DNA of 64,000 nt from Cryptomeria japonica (lineage: Eukaryota; Streptophyta; Pinopsida; Cupressales; Cupressaceae), in NCBI RefSeq assembly GCF_030272615.1, contig NC_081414.1, forward strand, positions 339,864,502 to 339,928,501, written 5' to 3'. Position 1 is the first letter of the stretch, and each line of letters starts with the position of its first letter. The notes under the pieces are model-generated. The model was not told the DNA's origin. It did no database searches and was given only the letters and a program-made list of their open reading frames with translations. Made by a program: the position numbers and the translations under genes. This document shows, in pieces, positions 34,552 to 47,096 of this stretch.

Positions 34552-35500
34552 TCAATCAGTGGTCAATACATAGAGTAATAATAGCTTTCCTGGAATTGGT
34601 GACATTAGAATAGGTGGTTGCATGAGATATGCCTTGATCTTGTTGAATGCGTCCTCACATTGATGGTCCCAATTGAAATGAATATTTTTATGCAATAGAT
34701 GAGTAAATGGTTGACATTTATCTGCTAGTTGAGCAACAAATCTTTTGATTGACTGGAGTCTTCCTTGGAGTGATCTGAGTTGACTTATATTCTTGGGAGA
34801 TGTTGTTTCCATGATTTCTTTGACCTTAGCTGGATCTACTTGGATACCTCTAGCTGAAACAATGTATCCCAATAGCTTTCCTGAAGTGACACCAAAGACA
34901 CATTTCTTAGGATTTAGCCATAGCTTGTACTATTCTAACCAGTCAAAGATCATTCCTAGTATCTCTATATGTTCTTCTCTGTTGTATGATTTGGCCAAGA
35001 TGTCATCCACATAGTCTTTCATGAATGTGTGCATCATCTCATGGAATATCATTGGCATAGATCTCTGATATGTGGCACTTGCATTCTTTAGTCCAAAAGA
35101 CATGACGTTCCAGCAAAAAGTACCCCATGGACATGTGAAAGTTGTCTTTTCTTGATCTTCAGGTGCTATTTTAATCTGATTGTATCCGGAGAAACTATCC
35201 ATTAGAGAAAACATGGAGTGTCCAACTGTTAAATCTACAATAATGTTAATGTTAGGCAAAGGAAAGTCATCCTTTGGACATGCATTATTAAGATCTCTGA
35301 ATTTTGTGCATAATCTAATACTTTTGTCTAGTTTTGAAACAAGAATGATGTTTGATACCCATTGAGGATATGCTATAGGTCTGATGAATCCTACATCCAG
35401 AAATTTCTTTAGTTCTGCTTTGATCAGGAGAGTGATATGTGGATGCATCTTCCTTAATTTATGTTTGACTGGTTTGACTCCTAGACTGACATTTTAGTGA
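34552..35500 (-). pseudogene. Gypsy G1 reverse transcriptase, truncated before RNase H/integrase
   Basis: The minus strand gives a Ty3/Gypsy reverse transcriptase: HKLRKMHPHITLLIKAELKK, FIRPIAYPQWVSNIILV, FRDLNNACPKDDFPLP, MFSLMDSFSGYNQIKIAP, TFTCPWGTFCWNVMSFGL, and the catalytic YVDDILAKS near 34990. After a frame break come LGYIVSARGIQVDPAKV, LRSLQGRLQSIKRFV and FNWDHQCEDAFNKIK (thumb/connection). The reading ends at YVLTTD. The catalytic Asp pair is intact. RNase H and integrase are absent from the window, and the G3 LTR begins 134 bp further on, so G3 probably landed in this pol gene. Confidence 0.9.
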
Positions 35501-37150
35501 TGCATAATAATCTCTGGATCCAATCCTGGCATGTCTGCATATGACCAGGCAAAATTGATTTGTCGTCATTTGAAGAATTCCATATATTGTTTCCTTTCTT
35601 ATTCTGATAGAGAAGTTGTCGAATGTAGGATCTTTGGTTGCTTTGTTGTCCCAATGTTCACTGCCTCTGTTGGTTCGATCAAAATTGATGACCTTTCTTG
35701 ATAGTACTCAGGTAAAGTGTCAAATCTCCCATCTTCTGGTGCCTCAAGGAGGTTTTCACCATTAGATGCATCCTTTCTTTTTACTTTTTCCTGATCTAAT
35801 GTTGCCAAGAAATGGTTTTCAGTATTAGACCTGATATTATTTTCTTTATTTTCCTTTTTGTGACTAGGAGATTTGGCACCCACTTGACTGGAAGATGTGT
35901 TGCTAAAATTCCTGGTGAAAGTTGTTGTGAGTTTGATTTCATTAAGATATATGGATATGGCATGGTCATTTGGAAAGGTATCAATGGTAGTATGCCTTTT
36001 ATTTTCCCAATCAATAAGTTTGGGGTGGATTAGAGGTAGGGGGTCATCGGGTTGAGATTTTTCAAGAGTATTTAGGGTCATGATTGAGCTATCAAAGTTT
36101 TCGATATGTATGTCAAAGTCTAGAATGGTACCCTCATCATAATGACCTCGCACAAGAAGTTCTTGATTGTCCTTGATTAAGTCCAAGTTAGCCGAATGTG
36201 ATTCTAATTCAAGTGAACTATTTCCTAACATTTTCCCCACATAAGTGTGAACTACATCGACTCATATCTTCTTCAAAGCAATTTTCTTCAGCTCATTCTT
36301 CTTAAAAATAGGAATCTCATTCCCTTTCATCAGAATCTATCTCACTTGCAGCTTGCAATCTACAAATTTGTTCATATAGCTTCTGATGTGTTTCTTCTAT
36401 TTTTCTTGCTATATCTTTTCTTCTTTCATATTCAACTTCTTCTGGATTGAGATTGAGTTCTGTCAACTTTACTATCAACTTTCCTTGATTAGTACTAGGT
36501 TCATGCTTGTTTTGATTGAGAGTTAATACTGCTTGGGAGGTATCATTAGTTTGTTTCTCTTGTTGATTTGAGGATTGCTTCTTTTGCTATTTCATGTTTG
36601 TTTGCATTTGTTGCTTGGTAGATGCTTCTTCCCTTTCAATTGCACTTTGTTCTTGTTTGTTTTCATATTCCTCTTGGTACTGGTTAGAGGATGTGTTCTC
36701 TAGTAGAGTAATGTTTCCATACCCTAAGCCTATTTTGTCTGTAGTCTACTGAGTATGAGGTTGGATAGGTTATGAGATACCTTTTTGTCATTTTCCTACT
36801 GGAACTGTTCCAGTGTATCCCATTTTTTGAAGAAAATTAAACCCTTTTCCATACTTTCTAGTGGGTATTCTGACATTGTTGATCTTTTGTTGGACTTCTT
36901 CATCCTTGTATAGCCATTGTAGCACATCTTTGTCTTTTGTTTCCTCTCATAAGGTCCCAGCACTAACAAATGCTCCATCAAATATTGGAAGATATTTCAC
37001 AATTGGTTGTTGTTTAGAGTTTGATGGTTTTCCATAGGATTTAGGAGAAGGTGGTAATTGGGATATTGAATATTCTTTGTTCCCTCAATCTCTTAGCTAT
37101 ATTTGTTTTTCCATACCTGACAAAATTGAGGCAAATGATTTTTCTTTAGT
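35501..37150 (-). pseudogene. Gypsy G1 pol linker between protease and reverse transcriptase
   Basis: The minus strand has a long hydrophilic spacer with Ser/Asn/Glu/Gln-rich text, open from 36240 to 35599 (LESHSANLDLIKDNQELLV, then HPKLIDWENKRHTTID, then ILIEPTEAVNIGTTKQPK). This leads into YADMPGLDPEIIMHH and the reverse transcriptase, as in other plant Gypsy polyproteins. 36241-37150 is broken by many stops. Confidence 0.75.
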
Positions 37151-37970
37151 TTGTGTGTTTTAAGATGATGCCTCCTTGTTATGAGGAACAATGACTTCTT
37201 GAGTTGGTTTGAGATTACTATAATATTGAAATGGATTTAAATCTACTGAGATCAAGATTTCCTTCTCATTGTAGGGAAATTTTAGGCAGTAATGATATGT
37301 GGATGGAACAACTTGTATGTCATGTATCCAAGGTCTTCCCAGGAGTATGTTGTATGATAAGTCCAAGTCTAGAACTTGGCATGTTGTGTCTTTCTGCAAA
37401 GGTCCCACTCTGATGGGTAATATCACAATTCCTTTAGAGGAACGCACTTCTTCATCATATGCTTTGATGGTGATCTTTTTCTAGGGATCAAATGCATCTT
37501 TTGAAAACCCTAGAGCATGGACAAGACTCAATGAGCAAATATTTAAACTAGCTCCACCATCTATTAGGACACATTTAACACACATCTTGTGAATAAGGAC
37601 TTCAATATGCAAGGGAGTGTTATGGGGATGTTGTAAGGACATGTTGTCTTCTTCGGTAAATGATAAGTAGTGAGGGATTGTGAGGTGTCCCACCATGTTT
37701 TGGAATTGATCTATATCAAGATCTTTGGATATTATTGTATCGATTAATGATCTTTCTAGAATTTCTTTGCAGCTGAAAGCTTTAAAAGTTCTAAGATGGA
37801 TATTTGTGCCGGTGGTTTTTGTAATTGATCCACTAGATTGTATTGTTTGGTAGTGGATGACGTGTTTGTTGTAGGACCTAGCAAAAATACTTTGTCTTTT
37901 CTCCATGTGATGACATGAGCGGGTTCTTGATGTTGTTGCTCCTTAATCACGATCACATTTACCACATTGT
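37151..37970 (-). pseudogene. Gypsy G1 aspartic protease (broken)
   Basis: The minus strand gives VLIHKMCVKCVLIDGGASLN with the active-site DGGA form common in plant Gypsy elements, then LSLVHALGFSKDAFDP. After one stop come GIVILPIRVGPLQKDTTCQV and YNILLGRPWIHDIQVVPST (second lobe). It would cut the polyprotein in a live element. Confidence 0.85.
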
Positions 37971-38013
37971 CATATGCATGAGCATAGTTTACCTTTACTT
38001 TACCTTTACCATT

Positions 38014-39919
38014 CTACCATGTTGATGATTCACCCTTCTCATAGTTAGGAAGCAAAGTTTTGAAAGTTGTGTGAGATTTGTTTGTTCTATTTCCATCCAC
38101 AGTTATTACTCCATTATCAATCAAATCTTGGATGACATGTTTTAATCGTTGACAAGCATCTGTTTGGTGTCCTTTGTTTTGATGGAAATCACAATAATGG
38201 TTGTCATTCCACCAAGCAGGTTTTACCTTGGGTTCAAAGTTTCTTTCTTCTAGTAAATTAATTAATTTGTTTGTGATAAGTGTTTTTAATGCGGATCCAA
38301 GGGGTTCACCAATGTTTGTAAATTGCCTTCCAAAGAAATTTTTGATAGTTATTTTTTGGTGATTGTTGTTTTGTTGAGCCATTGCTGAGTGATTGGATAA
38401 ATTAAAAACTAGTTGCTTTGGTTTCACATTGTTGTTATCCACTATCCCATCATTGATGACATTATGATTTCTATTCCAAAAATTTGGTTTATCATTGTGA
38501 TTGTTGTTGTTAGTGTTGTTAGGAGGGTGAACTCCTTTGTATATTTTCAACTCACCTTTCTTTATCATGGCTTCCTCCATTCTAATTCCATTATCAATCA
38601 TTTTTCTAAAAATTTGATTTCCTTGCATTTTTAGATAATAACTCATTTGATCATTTAGGTTGTCGATGAATATGTCCATTTTTCATACTCTAGCACTATA
38701 CAAGGATATCGTGAAGCTAACCATCTCCATCTCTATAAAAATGTCATGAAAGGTTCTCCACTCTTTTGCTTGGTGTTACATAGGTCTAGCATTGTTACTT
38801 TATGTTGTATGTTGTAAGAGTATTGTGAAACAAGCTTATCCACCAATTCTGAGAATGATCCGATTCCAAGTGCAAGTTTGGAGAACCATTCCATAGCTAG
38901 TCCAGTTAAGCTTTTTGGAAATAATCTCATCAAGTAGGTATCCTCATCTGCAAACTCCATACTCATTGTGCAAAATTCTCGTATATGATCTTGGGGGTCA
39001 GTGATTCTATCATATTTTTTGTATCTAGGAGTTTCAAAACCTATAGGAAATGGTCTCATGTTTAGATTCCTATCAAATGGATAAGGACATATTTCTTGAA
39101 GTGAGTATCTTCTAACATTTCCTCTCTACATATCTTGAATTTGTGTTTGCAGTGTTTGTATTTGTTGTGCGAGAGTTGTGATAGGATTATCAACATGATT
39201 TGTTCTTGTATAACCATGATTTTTCATTCTAGGAGGATCTTGATCTCTTCTTGTATCATCTCTACCCTTTCTTGTATCCTCATTAGATTGAGCGTTATTT
39301 AGAATTTCTACTTCATCCCTTGTGGGAATGTAAGTTTCTTCATTGGTTCTGGTGTTACTAGTAATTGACATTTCACTGAGTTTGAGACCAAAAATATCCT
39401 CGTATTGTTCATTATTAAGGGGGTGTCACTTCTCTTTTGTATCAATATGTTCACATCAAAATCTTGGGCAAGTGTAGCACTAGATTTTGCTAACATCAGG
39501 AAATATTTTTCTTTTTCTCCCTCCAACAATTTTTGCATAAATTTATCAAATTGAGGATCTTTTTTGATGTCTCTAATATTTTCTTTTGTTATTTCTCCTT
39601 CAACTTGTATTTCGTCTTCATGTTCCATGGTTCTATGTTCTTCGGTTATTTCCAATGTTTCGATTTCTGTCTCTACAATCTTTTGTCTCTGAGGCCTGGT
39701 TAGAATGGGCATACACGTGTTTTCAATATTTTTGTGAGATTTAAATCTTGTGTAGTCGCAATAAGTGATCAATTGTTGGGGAAATGATCTTTTCAAGTAT
39801 TTGTTTGTTGGCAAGTTTTTCGATCTTAGTTTTGGAGTGCAGATTTTGTGATTTTTGATATGACCAAGTTCAATAAGAATGATATATCCTATGATAAGGA
39901 ACGAGGCTATTATGATCAA
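38014..39919 (-). pseudogene. Gypsy G1 gag (broken)
   Basis: Minus-strand order: a Glu-rich N-terminal part (39800-39420; TRPQRQKIVETEIETLEI, KFMQKLLEGEKEKYFLML), a frame change, SITSNTRTNEETYIPTRDEV (39371-39126), then the capsid-like domain (39059-38733; FPIGFETPRYKKYDRITDPQ, LFPKSLTGLAMEWFSKL). The C-terminal part follows (38679-38014), with an Asn-rich linker and the nucleocapsid-like YCDFHQNKGHQTDAC (CHC type) and HVIQDLIDNGVI. The most upstream open stretch begins with TTG, not ATG, so the true start is unresolved. At least four breaks. Confidence 0.88.
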
Positions 39920-40191
39920 GCATTGTAGTTTTGTGATAAAGGATGATAGATCTTGATGAGAAACTATGTTTGAACAATCAGTTTATCTAAGAAAATGCGA
40001 TGTTGTACTCTAAGGTGTTGGATCTTTAAACTTGTTTGAGGTGAATACTCGAGACCTTTAGCATGTCTAGCTCTTGAATCTATTTTCATAGAAGATAACC
40101 TGATTGAATGACCCAAGAAGATGACCTAGTCTTTATGTTTGACTGTTTGAGAAATGGGTTGTTTTTATTTTCTAATTTTGATGTAGTTTAC

Positions 40192-40359
40192 CAGAAACAT
40201 TGACAAAATGACCAGGAACTCTACTATACTGACCTGAAATGCTGACAAACTTACCAGAAATGCTACTATACTAACCAAAAACGCTGCTATACAGACCAGA
40301 AATGCTGACAGACATACCAGAAATGCTGAGAAACATACCAAAAATGTTGAGAGAAACCA
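40192..40359. repeat. 21-bp tandem array, about 8 units
   Basis: Head-to-tail units of exactly 21 bp resembling CAGAAATGCTGACAGACATAC. Each unit differs at several positions but the phase is kept. Confidence 0.8.
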
Positions 40360-40571
40360 CGTTGTTATGCAATGCAGTGACTCTAAAGTTCAAAATAATG
40401 ATGTGTAGACTTAGCAAATTAAGTGTTTGAACTTAGGAGATTGCAATTTTAATCCAACTTTGTGATTTTTAGACTCAAAAAATTGATATTTAGACCTAAA
40501 AAGTACAAACTAGGAGATCTAATGCTACAACAAGAGCAATTTGACATTCAACTCACAAGAGTTGTTGATTA

Positions 40572-40950
40572 GACCAAGGGAGCTAAACTTTAGACCAAGA
40601 GAGCTACTGTTTAGACTAAGAACTCCGTTATTTAGACCAGGAACTCTGTTGTTTAAACTAGGAACTATGTTGTTTAGACCAGAAACTCTAATGTGCTCAA
40701 CCTTGGAGAGTTAATGTTAAAATATAAGAAAGTTAACATCCACACCAAGAGAGCTAACGTTTGGACGGAAAATGCGACTGTTTGCACCGTAAGTGTGACT
40801 GTTTGGACTGATAGAGCTAACATTTGGACTGTGAATGCGACTATTTGGATTGACAGAGCTAATGTTTGACCAAAAGAGCTATTGTTTGGACTGTAAGTGC
40901 GACAGTTTGGACCGTAGGTGTGACTATTTGGACTGAAAGAGCTAATCTAT
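40572..40950. repeat. 21-bp tandem array, second variant
   Basis: Units resembling GACCAAGAGAGCTACTGTTTA and GACTGTGAATGCGACTATTTG. They are mostly 21 bp, with a degenerate gap near 40690-40740. Two or three unit types alternate, suggesting higher-order amplification. Confidence 0.75.
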
Positions 40951-41078
40951 TGTTAAACTTGTGAATTTGAAAATTTGAAGTTTGAGCTTTTAATGTTTGA
41001 TGTATTTCAATGGATGAGATCTTGACTTGACTTACAAACACAAAAATCAAATTGTACTTTTGTCCCAAAGGACACATA

Positions 41079-41864
41079 TGTTCGCAAATGCACACTCCAA
41101 TGAGAAATTGTAGGTGATTGAAGGTAATGTCATTGATGGCAACCTTACAATCATGTGATATCGATAGGAAGACACAGGCACTGCACCGGCAAACTCTACA
41201 CTGGCATACAAAACACTGGCACCAAAAAGGAAGAATACTGGCATCTTGGCTGACAACAATTTTGTATAAATATATTTTATAATTAATTGTAAAATCTTTT
41301 GTAAGCCGACATGGCGGATTGTAATATGACTCATATATGTATGAGATTATTGTAGATCATTTAATAGGTGATTGATGAATGGAATATAGAAAACCTAATG
41401 TGTGAATTATTAGGTTAAGGGTTTATGTATGTAGCAGAAATTAAACTGGTACTGAATCTAGCATAGCAGATGCTGATCTGAAGTAGTACAAGACATTGGA
41501 TTTGTATAATCCAATTTTTGTAAGTCAGTGTGACTTCTTTTGTAACTGAGCAGTGAGCTCTAGGCACTTGGCCTTCTTGCATGTGCAGGGCCCTATTGTA
41601 AGCAGTAATATTCTCTTATTGGCCAGTAAGTGAATATTGTGGGTCACAAATCCCACCAAGGTTTTTCCCACACCAGGTTTCCTCATTAAATATTGTGTTA
41701 TGGTGTGCTTTTCATGTTATGGTTGTTATTCTTATCTGCTGCATTATTTCTACTTTACTGGTACACAGTTTGAATATATTTTTCATGTTATAAGTTGAGA
41801 AAATTATATAACCGATCAGATACTGATTCACCCTCCCCTCTCAGTATCTTTGGGAATCCTAACA
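41079..41864 (+). repeat. Element D 5' LTR
   Basis: TGTTCGCAAATGCACACTCC... to ...GGGAATCCTAACA. TATA palindrome at 41330-41345. Perfect end stem-loop AGATACTGA (41818-41826) / TCAGTATCT (41841-41849). The primer site ATCGGTATCAGATCC follows, with two changes. Confidence 0.93.
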
Positions 41865-41935
41865 ATCGGTATCAGATCCTAGTCCTCTATTTTCAAAAGC
41901 CTAATAGCTTGACGAAGATCTTGTCACCGGTAGAG

Positions 41936-43047
41936 ATGGAAAACTTGAGAAAGCAATTGGAAACAACTCTTTCAAACTATGATATAGAAAAGGTGAAGAA
42001 TATCAAACTTGAAGATCATCTGAAGGCTGCACAAGATATCATTCAAGGACTTCAAGAAAATTACACTATAGCAAGAAATAAAAGAAGAGAACTTTGTGAA
42101 AAGATGCAAAATGAGGAAGATGAAAAGGAAACTATTAATGATCTGGTGAACCAACAAAGACAAGATAATTGTACAATGAAGAATGAGATGCAAGATATGA
42201 CTATGAGATTTTGCAAAAAAACTGAAAATTGGAAGAAGAATGAAGAAGACTTGGTTAGAAGACTGAATGACGCTGGAAATGAAAACACAAGACTCAGTCA
42301 TGAAAATGATATGTTGAAGATAGATCTGATGCATACACAAAATGATAGAACTGAACTCATGAGACAGAAAGGAATCTTGGAAAATGAACTGACTGCTACA
42401 AATTAACACAAGGAGAAATTTAAGAAAAGTTCAGAAGAACTTGTTGACATGCTGAGAATTAGAAACCAAATGGTGATACAAATGGCCTTGGCTTTGAAAT
42501 TGGTGAAAGCTTTGGTACTGCAAACAATCATGATCATAGTAAACTGGTAAAACAACCTAATGCTTACAAATTCAATGGGAAATTCTTTAACTGTAACAAG
42601 TATGGTCATAGAGCAAATCAGTGTAGATCTAGAAATTATTAGAACACTAATACACCCACCAGTCAATGTTCTAAATGCAACAAAGTTGGTCATAATTCAG
42701 AAAATCGTAGAATGAATGTAAGATGTTATGTTTGTGGAAGATTTGGACACCTATCTAATCAATGTAGAACACAAACCGACATAGGATATAGGAAATATAT
42801 TCAGAAAAATAATGTGACTTGTTATGCTTGTAATAAAATTGGACATATTGCAAAATTTTGTAGAAGTAAGGCATCACCGACAAATAACAAAGGTCCTAGT
42901 TTGAAGGGTAAAGAAAAGGTTGAAGAGGTAAAGCAAGAATTCTCAAAACAATGGATCAGAAAGTCAGATCAAAATGTTGATGGAAATACTCCTCCACCAA
43001 TAGAACAAAGTAACACTCCACCAGTAGGAGACTCCTCATCTAACTAA
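41936..43047 (+). pseudogene. ORF1 of element D: coiled-coil, four zinc-knuckle protein (nearly intact)
   Basis: ATG at 41936 (MENLRKQLETTLSNYD). The coiled coil extends to about residue 160. One stop at 42404 and a frameshift near 42465 separate it from the knuckles: FFNCNKYGHRANQC (first Cys to Phe), CSKCNKVGHNSENR (last Cys to Arg), CYVCGRFGHLSNQC (intact) and CYACNKIGHIAKFC (intact), followed by a Lys/Glu-rich tail ending SSSN at 43047. About 370 codons. Nucleic-acid binding is expected from the CCHC motifs. A particle-forming Gag role is inferred from position. Confidence 0.87.
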
Positions 43048-43145
43048 AGGAAAATCCTGTGGGGGTTTAGCAAAAAATTGAAAAACATGCTTTTATACCC
43101 TCGGTTGATGGTAAGAAGTCGAATTACTTATATATCGGTAGATGA

Positions 43146-43240
43146 GTTAAGTTGTGACTTAAACTAGCAAGCATTAAATGTGGTAGTTGGAGAAAATAAC
43201 ATTATAAAGCAAGTGTTTTGGCTCCTTTTTCATTCACTAA
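43146..43240 (+). promoter_or_regulatory. Putative internal promoter of ORF2 (element D)
   Basis: GTTAAGT (43146-43152) with ACTTAAA, then TATAAAG (43203-43209), then TCATTCACT with its CA at 43231-43232. That is 29 bp from the TATA start, and the TATA is 150 bp before the ATG at 43353, identical to A. Confidence 0.62.
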
Positions 43241-43352
43241 GCATTCAAATCTTCGAGAGCGCGAAAATTTCCAAGCGAAGACATCCTTAGTGAAAAAGTG
43301 AAGCAGTTCATCCAAGCATTCATCCTTAAGGCAAATTGAGGTATTTATGACT

Positions 43353-46300
43353 ATGGCTTCTTCATCCACTCTTGAATTTATTGCAAACCCTACTGTGATT
43401 GAGGTTATTAAGCGGCCTAGACCCGTATTCAAACTAGTTCCCAAAATTGCGAAGAAAGATGATAGCATAGGTGCATTCTCTCAAATTCCTAAGGGAGTAG
43501 TATATGCTGAAGACCCTAGGATATACATACATTATCACATAGAGGAATTAGGTGATGATGAGATCAAAAACATGTATAGGACTGTGATTTGTGATGTAGA
43601 TGGTAATGTCAAGACGGAACACAAGATAATAGAAACCCTAGGCTTTGTGGATATTCTTAGCATTCCTCATTTTCCTAAAGATGTAATAAGAATAGTTCTA
43701 AGTAGAGTCCATGGTGAATTATTTTGGTTGGATTCCATCCATAAGATCACCAAAGAAGTAGTAAAAGTAGTAACAGGGTTACCTTCCACCGGTAGCAGGC
43801 CTAATAGAACAAAGAAGGTCCCAAATGACATAGTGATGAAACTAACTAATGCAACTTTTGACAAAAGATCTCTAAGGGTAAATGATGTAAAGGACATCAA
43901 TGTCAGATTTATCAGTATGATCTTAGGTTACAAAGCCACACATGCAAATAGGTTGAACTCAGTTTCTAGCCTATTTATCAAAAGTACATATGACATGGTA
44001 AATGATAATGCTAGAATAGATGTGTGTGAATGGCTCAAAGATGAATTGATAGACAATCTAAAGAAGATTGAAGGAGATAAGAAATGAACCTTTAGATTTG
44101 CAAATCTGCTTGTTTGCCTAATGTTGTACATTACTAAGAAAGTACCCAGTATTGGTAGAAGAGATTTTGGCTTTGATATACTGGTAGGAAAGCAACTATT
44201 GGATTTATTAAACAATATGGGAGAAGACAGAGAGGAAAACACAAATGAGAATTTTCAAGAATTAAACGCTAGAATGAAAACAAAAGTAAGACTGTCATAG
44301 GAAATTGTATATAAATATCATAAGGAAATATGTTTTGTAATCAAGAAAGATGAAATCTGGATGGAGGCAGTTGTCCCTAGAACTATCTGGGTAGCTAGAA
44401 TGGGCTATGAAACAGATGATAATATCATAGAAACTTATGCAAAAGCCCTCCTTGAAGCACCAAAGGAACCCACTGAGAAAGTCTTTGGAAATGCAGAAAC
44501 AATTGAAAGTGGACTTCAGTCAAGAAAAAGGGTTAAGAAGGTTGAAGAAATAGTAAGGAAAGGAACCTGATAGGCAAAGGCAATTAAGGAAGATGTTTTG
44601 AAACAAACTAGTATAAAAGAAAGTGAGTTGGAAGGGCTTCAACTGGAAGCTCATCTTTCACCAGTTGGAACTTCCTCTAAGAGTGATATGCCAGTGGTAT
44701 TCAAAAGGGTAGAAAGGAAAAGAAAACCCTCACCGGTACCCTTACCCACTCCTAGAAAAACAAGACAAAGGCAACAGGCAGTGAGGCCTCCAGTGAAGAA
44801 GTTAACTCCTAAGAAGAAGAAGAAGGTAAAACAAGATATTGCTCCACTGGATAAACTCTTAAGTGAAATAATAGAAGATGGAAAGTTGAAAAATATTAGC
44901 AAACTATACAACACACTATCTGTTGATGACAAAGAAAGCATAGAGAACAATGTAATTTTACACTTGGACATTTACAAGAAATTCTTGATGGAAATTGTTG
45001 ATGAAATACCAAACAATTTGTATAGAAGATTAGAAGCCAGAAGGGTAGCCATTGTTGAGGTGGATAAGAAAATAAAAATTGAAAAATTACTCGCAGTGCA
45101 TTTAGTTAACTCACCTGATGAAATAGACAAATTAATCAGTGAGGCTAACTAGACAGTGTTTTCAACCGCTCACCAACATGTAGTACTGATGGCAAGTAGA
45201 GTGAATGAAGTCTCTGAGGAAACAACAGATGCATGGGACATATTCTTTGTAGAAAAAGAGAAATGGGAAGAGTTACTAAGACCCAAGACTATCAGAGTAT
45301 ACCAAAAGGATAGGGATAAGGGAAAAGGTAAGGTAGGTGGACCTGCAAGCCTTAAAATAACTGATAATGTGCTCCCACCTCTTCTTGATACTCCACCGGC
45401 ATATACTACAAATAGTCAACCGGCCACTGAGAGTATGGAGACTCCACTAGAGGATACTAATCCTAAGTCCAAAATTTTGTACACTGTAAATATAGATACA
45501 TGGGAATTAAATGTTGTGGTTGATAAAGAAACCACTAAGGATAAGAAGGAAGAAGTGACTACTGAGTCATCGGCTGCAAATGTTGAGGTTGAGGTTAATA
45601 ACATTGTAAAAATGAGCATAGAAAAACCTACTCTAATAGAGCAACCGGCAAAGGACACCACAGGTAAAACATTAGAAGAACCGGTGGATAAAACTGAAAA
45701 ACAATCAGGAAAACCAGAAATGGACAGTGCAGAGGTACAAACTAAGAAACCAGAAGTGCATACATAGATGGAGAAATCAGCTATTGAGAGCTCAGAGAAA
45801 CCCTCTAAGACACAAATAGAGAAACTGGAACAAAAACAGGTTGAGACACAAGTTCAAATAGAGACAGTGCCACAGGCTAAAAGTGAAAAGCCTAAACCTT
45901 TGCTAGTAGAAATGCAAACACGGACTGACCTATGAGAGGTTGAATCAAGCAAGGTGATTACTACAACCGGTGGCATGGATATTGTGAAAGCAGTTGGGAA
46001 AACATCTGGTACTTCAATGTCAGAATTTCGGCCTACAAATGTAACAGAGGTCTTATTGGATTCAATAAAGAAGATCACATAATGCAATGCACAATCCTAT
46101 AAGGCTATAGATGATACAATCCCTATTCTTAAATTGGTAGCACCTAAATGCATTGTGGATAATACAAATTCTTTAGGTCAACTAGAATCATTGTCTAAGT
46201 TCATCACCGACAATATTTTGACAGTTGATCAAATAAATGAAGACACATTCAAAGAAAGGATGAATATGGAGAAAGAAAAATTCTTTGAGGAAATTTTGAA

Positions 46301-46838
46301 GAAAAACAAGGAGAAAATGGACACCTTATTACTAGAACTTGGAAAAACAATTTTGGATTTTAAGAAAATGTATAGGGATACTTGAAAAACATACATCTTG
46401 ACATAGGATATAGATTCAAAGATCAACATAACTCAAACTAAAATAAACAATGTTGCTGACAATCTGATAGGTACATCTAATTCATTTTTGGAGATAGAAA
46501 AGAAAATTAAAAATCTTGAAGAGAAAATTGAGAAGTTAGAGAAGGATAAAGAAAGAATAAGGGATAAGGCAAAGAGCTTAAAATGTAAACTTGGTCCAAA
46601 ACTAAACTACCTCATTTCTTTGAGAAAAGAAATTTTTGAGGCTCTGGTTCCCGGACTTAAGACACCAGAAGAGAAAATGCACATACTCATTGGTACAGTT
46701 CAGAGAACACAAGAGGCATTACAGGAAAGCAAAAGATTTAGCGACAACTTAAATCTAGTTTTGGTAGATATATTCCAGATTGTAACCCACCGGTTACAAA
46801 AATCTAGGCAGGAACCACACTCCACTAACAGCGAATGA
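43353..46838 (+). pseudogene. ORF2 of element D: large unassigned protein (best copy)
   Basis: The conserved start is ATG 43353 (MASSSTLEFIANPTV). A second in-frame ATG at 43347 is not shared. About 1,160 codons to the TGA at 46838 (ending HSTNSE). Domains: the N-terminal conserved domain 43353-44210 (EDPRIYIHYHIEELG, FWLDSIHKITKEVVK, TGLPSTGSRP, CEWLKDELIDNLKKI); WMEAVVPRTIWVARMGYE; Lys/Pro-rich basic block 44715-44830; helical block 44930-45300 (LHLDIYKKFLMEIV, YRRLEARRVAIVE, IFFVEKEKWEE); Thr/Pro/Glu-rich region 45370-45900; coiled coil 46150-46790 (IEKLEKDKERIRDKAK, FEALVPGLKTPEEKMHIL). Stops include 44085, 44298, 44569, 45150, 45765 and 45933, most explainable by C-to-T or G-to-A change. 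The basic block could bind nucleic acid. Function unknown. Confidence 0.8.
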
Positions 46839-46847
46839 CAACCTTTG

Positions 46848-47096
46848 TCATTGATGTCAAAGGGGGAGTAGTGTGATGAGAAAAATGATTAGAACAAGAC
46901 ATCATCAGCTCAAGGGGAGCACACATTTTTGGGCACACAGTTTTGGTAAGATAATTTTAGGAAACCATAGTTGGATATATTCTTTTTGGATTTTTCTCAT
47001 GAGTGTTGCCATCAATGCCAAAGGGGGAGATTGTTGGCAAATATACACTCCAATGAGAAATTGTAGGTGATTGAAGGTATTTTCATTGATGGCAAC
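46848..47096 (+). promoter_or_regulatory. Doubled polypurine tract with inverted repeat (element D)
   Basis: First tract TCAAAGGGGGAGTAG (about 46857-46871) after TTGTCATTGATG. True tract AAAGGGGGAGAT (47020-47031) after GTTGCCATCAATG (47005-47017). CATTGATGGCAAC (47084-47096) inside the LTR is the exact 13-bp complement of the latter. Confidence 0.62.

Larger units (their letters stand above)
39920..41078 (-). repeat. Gypsy G1 leader, largely 21-bp tandem repeats
   Basis: Non-coding. It holds two 21-bp arrays (listed separately) and ends at the ACATA target duplication of element D (41074-41078). It resumes at 47822. Confidence 0.6.

Noticed and set aside
39308-39919. Apparent hydrophobic, membrane-like N-terminus of G1 gag (IIIASFLIIGYIILIELG)
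   Set aside because: The open stretch begins at TTG, the nearest ATG is in another frame, and the hydrophobic run probably lies upstream of the real start or across a frameshift.
40192-40359. CRISPR-like array of short repeats
   Set aside because: Units are contiguous with no unique spacers, and the context is a plant retrotransposon leader.
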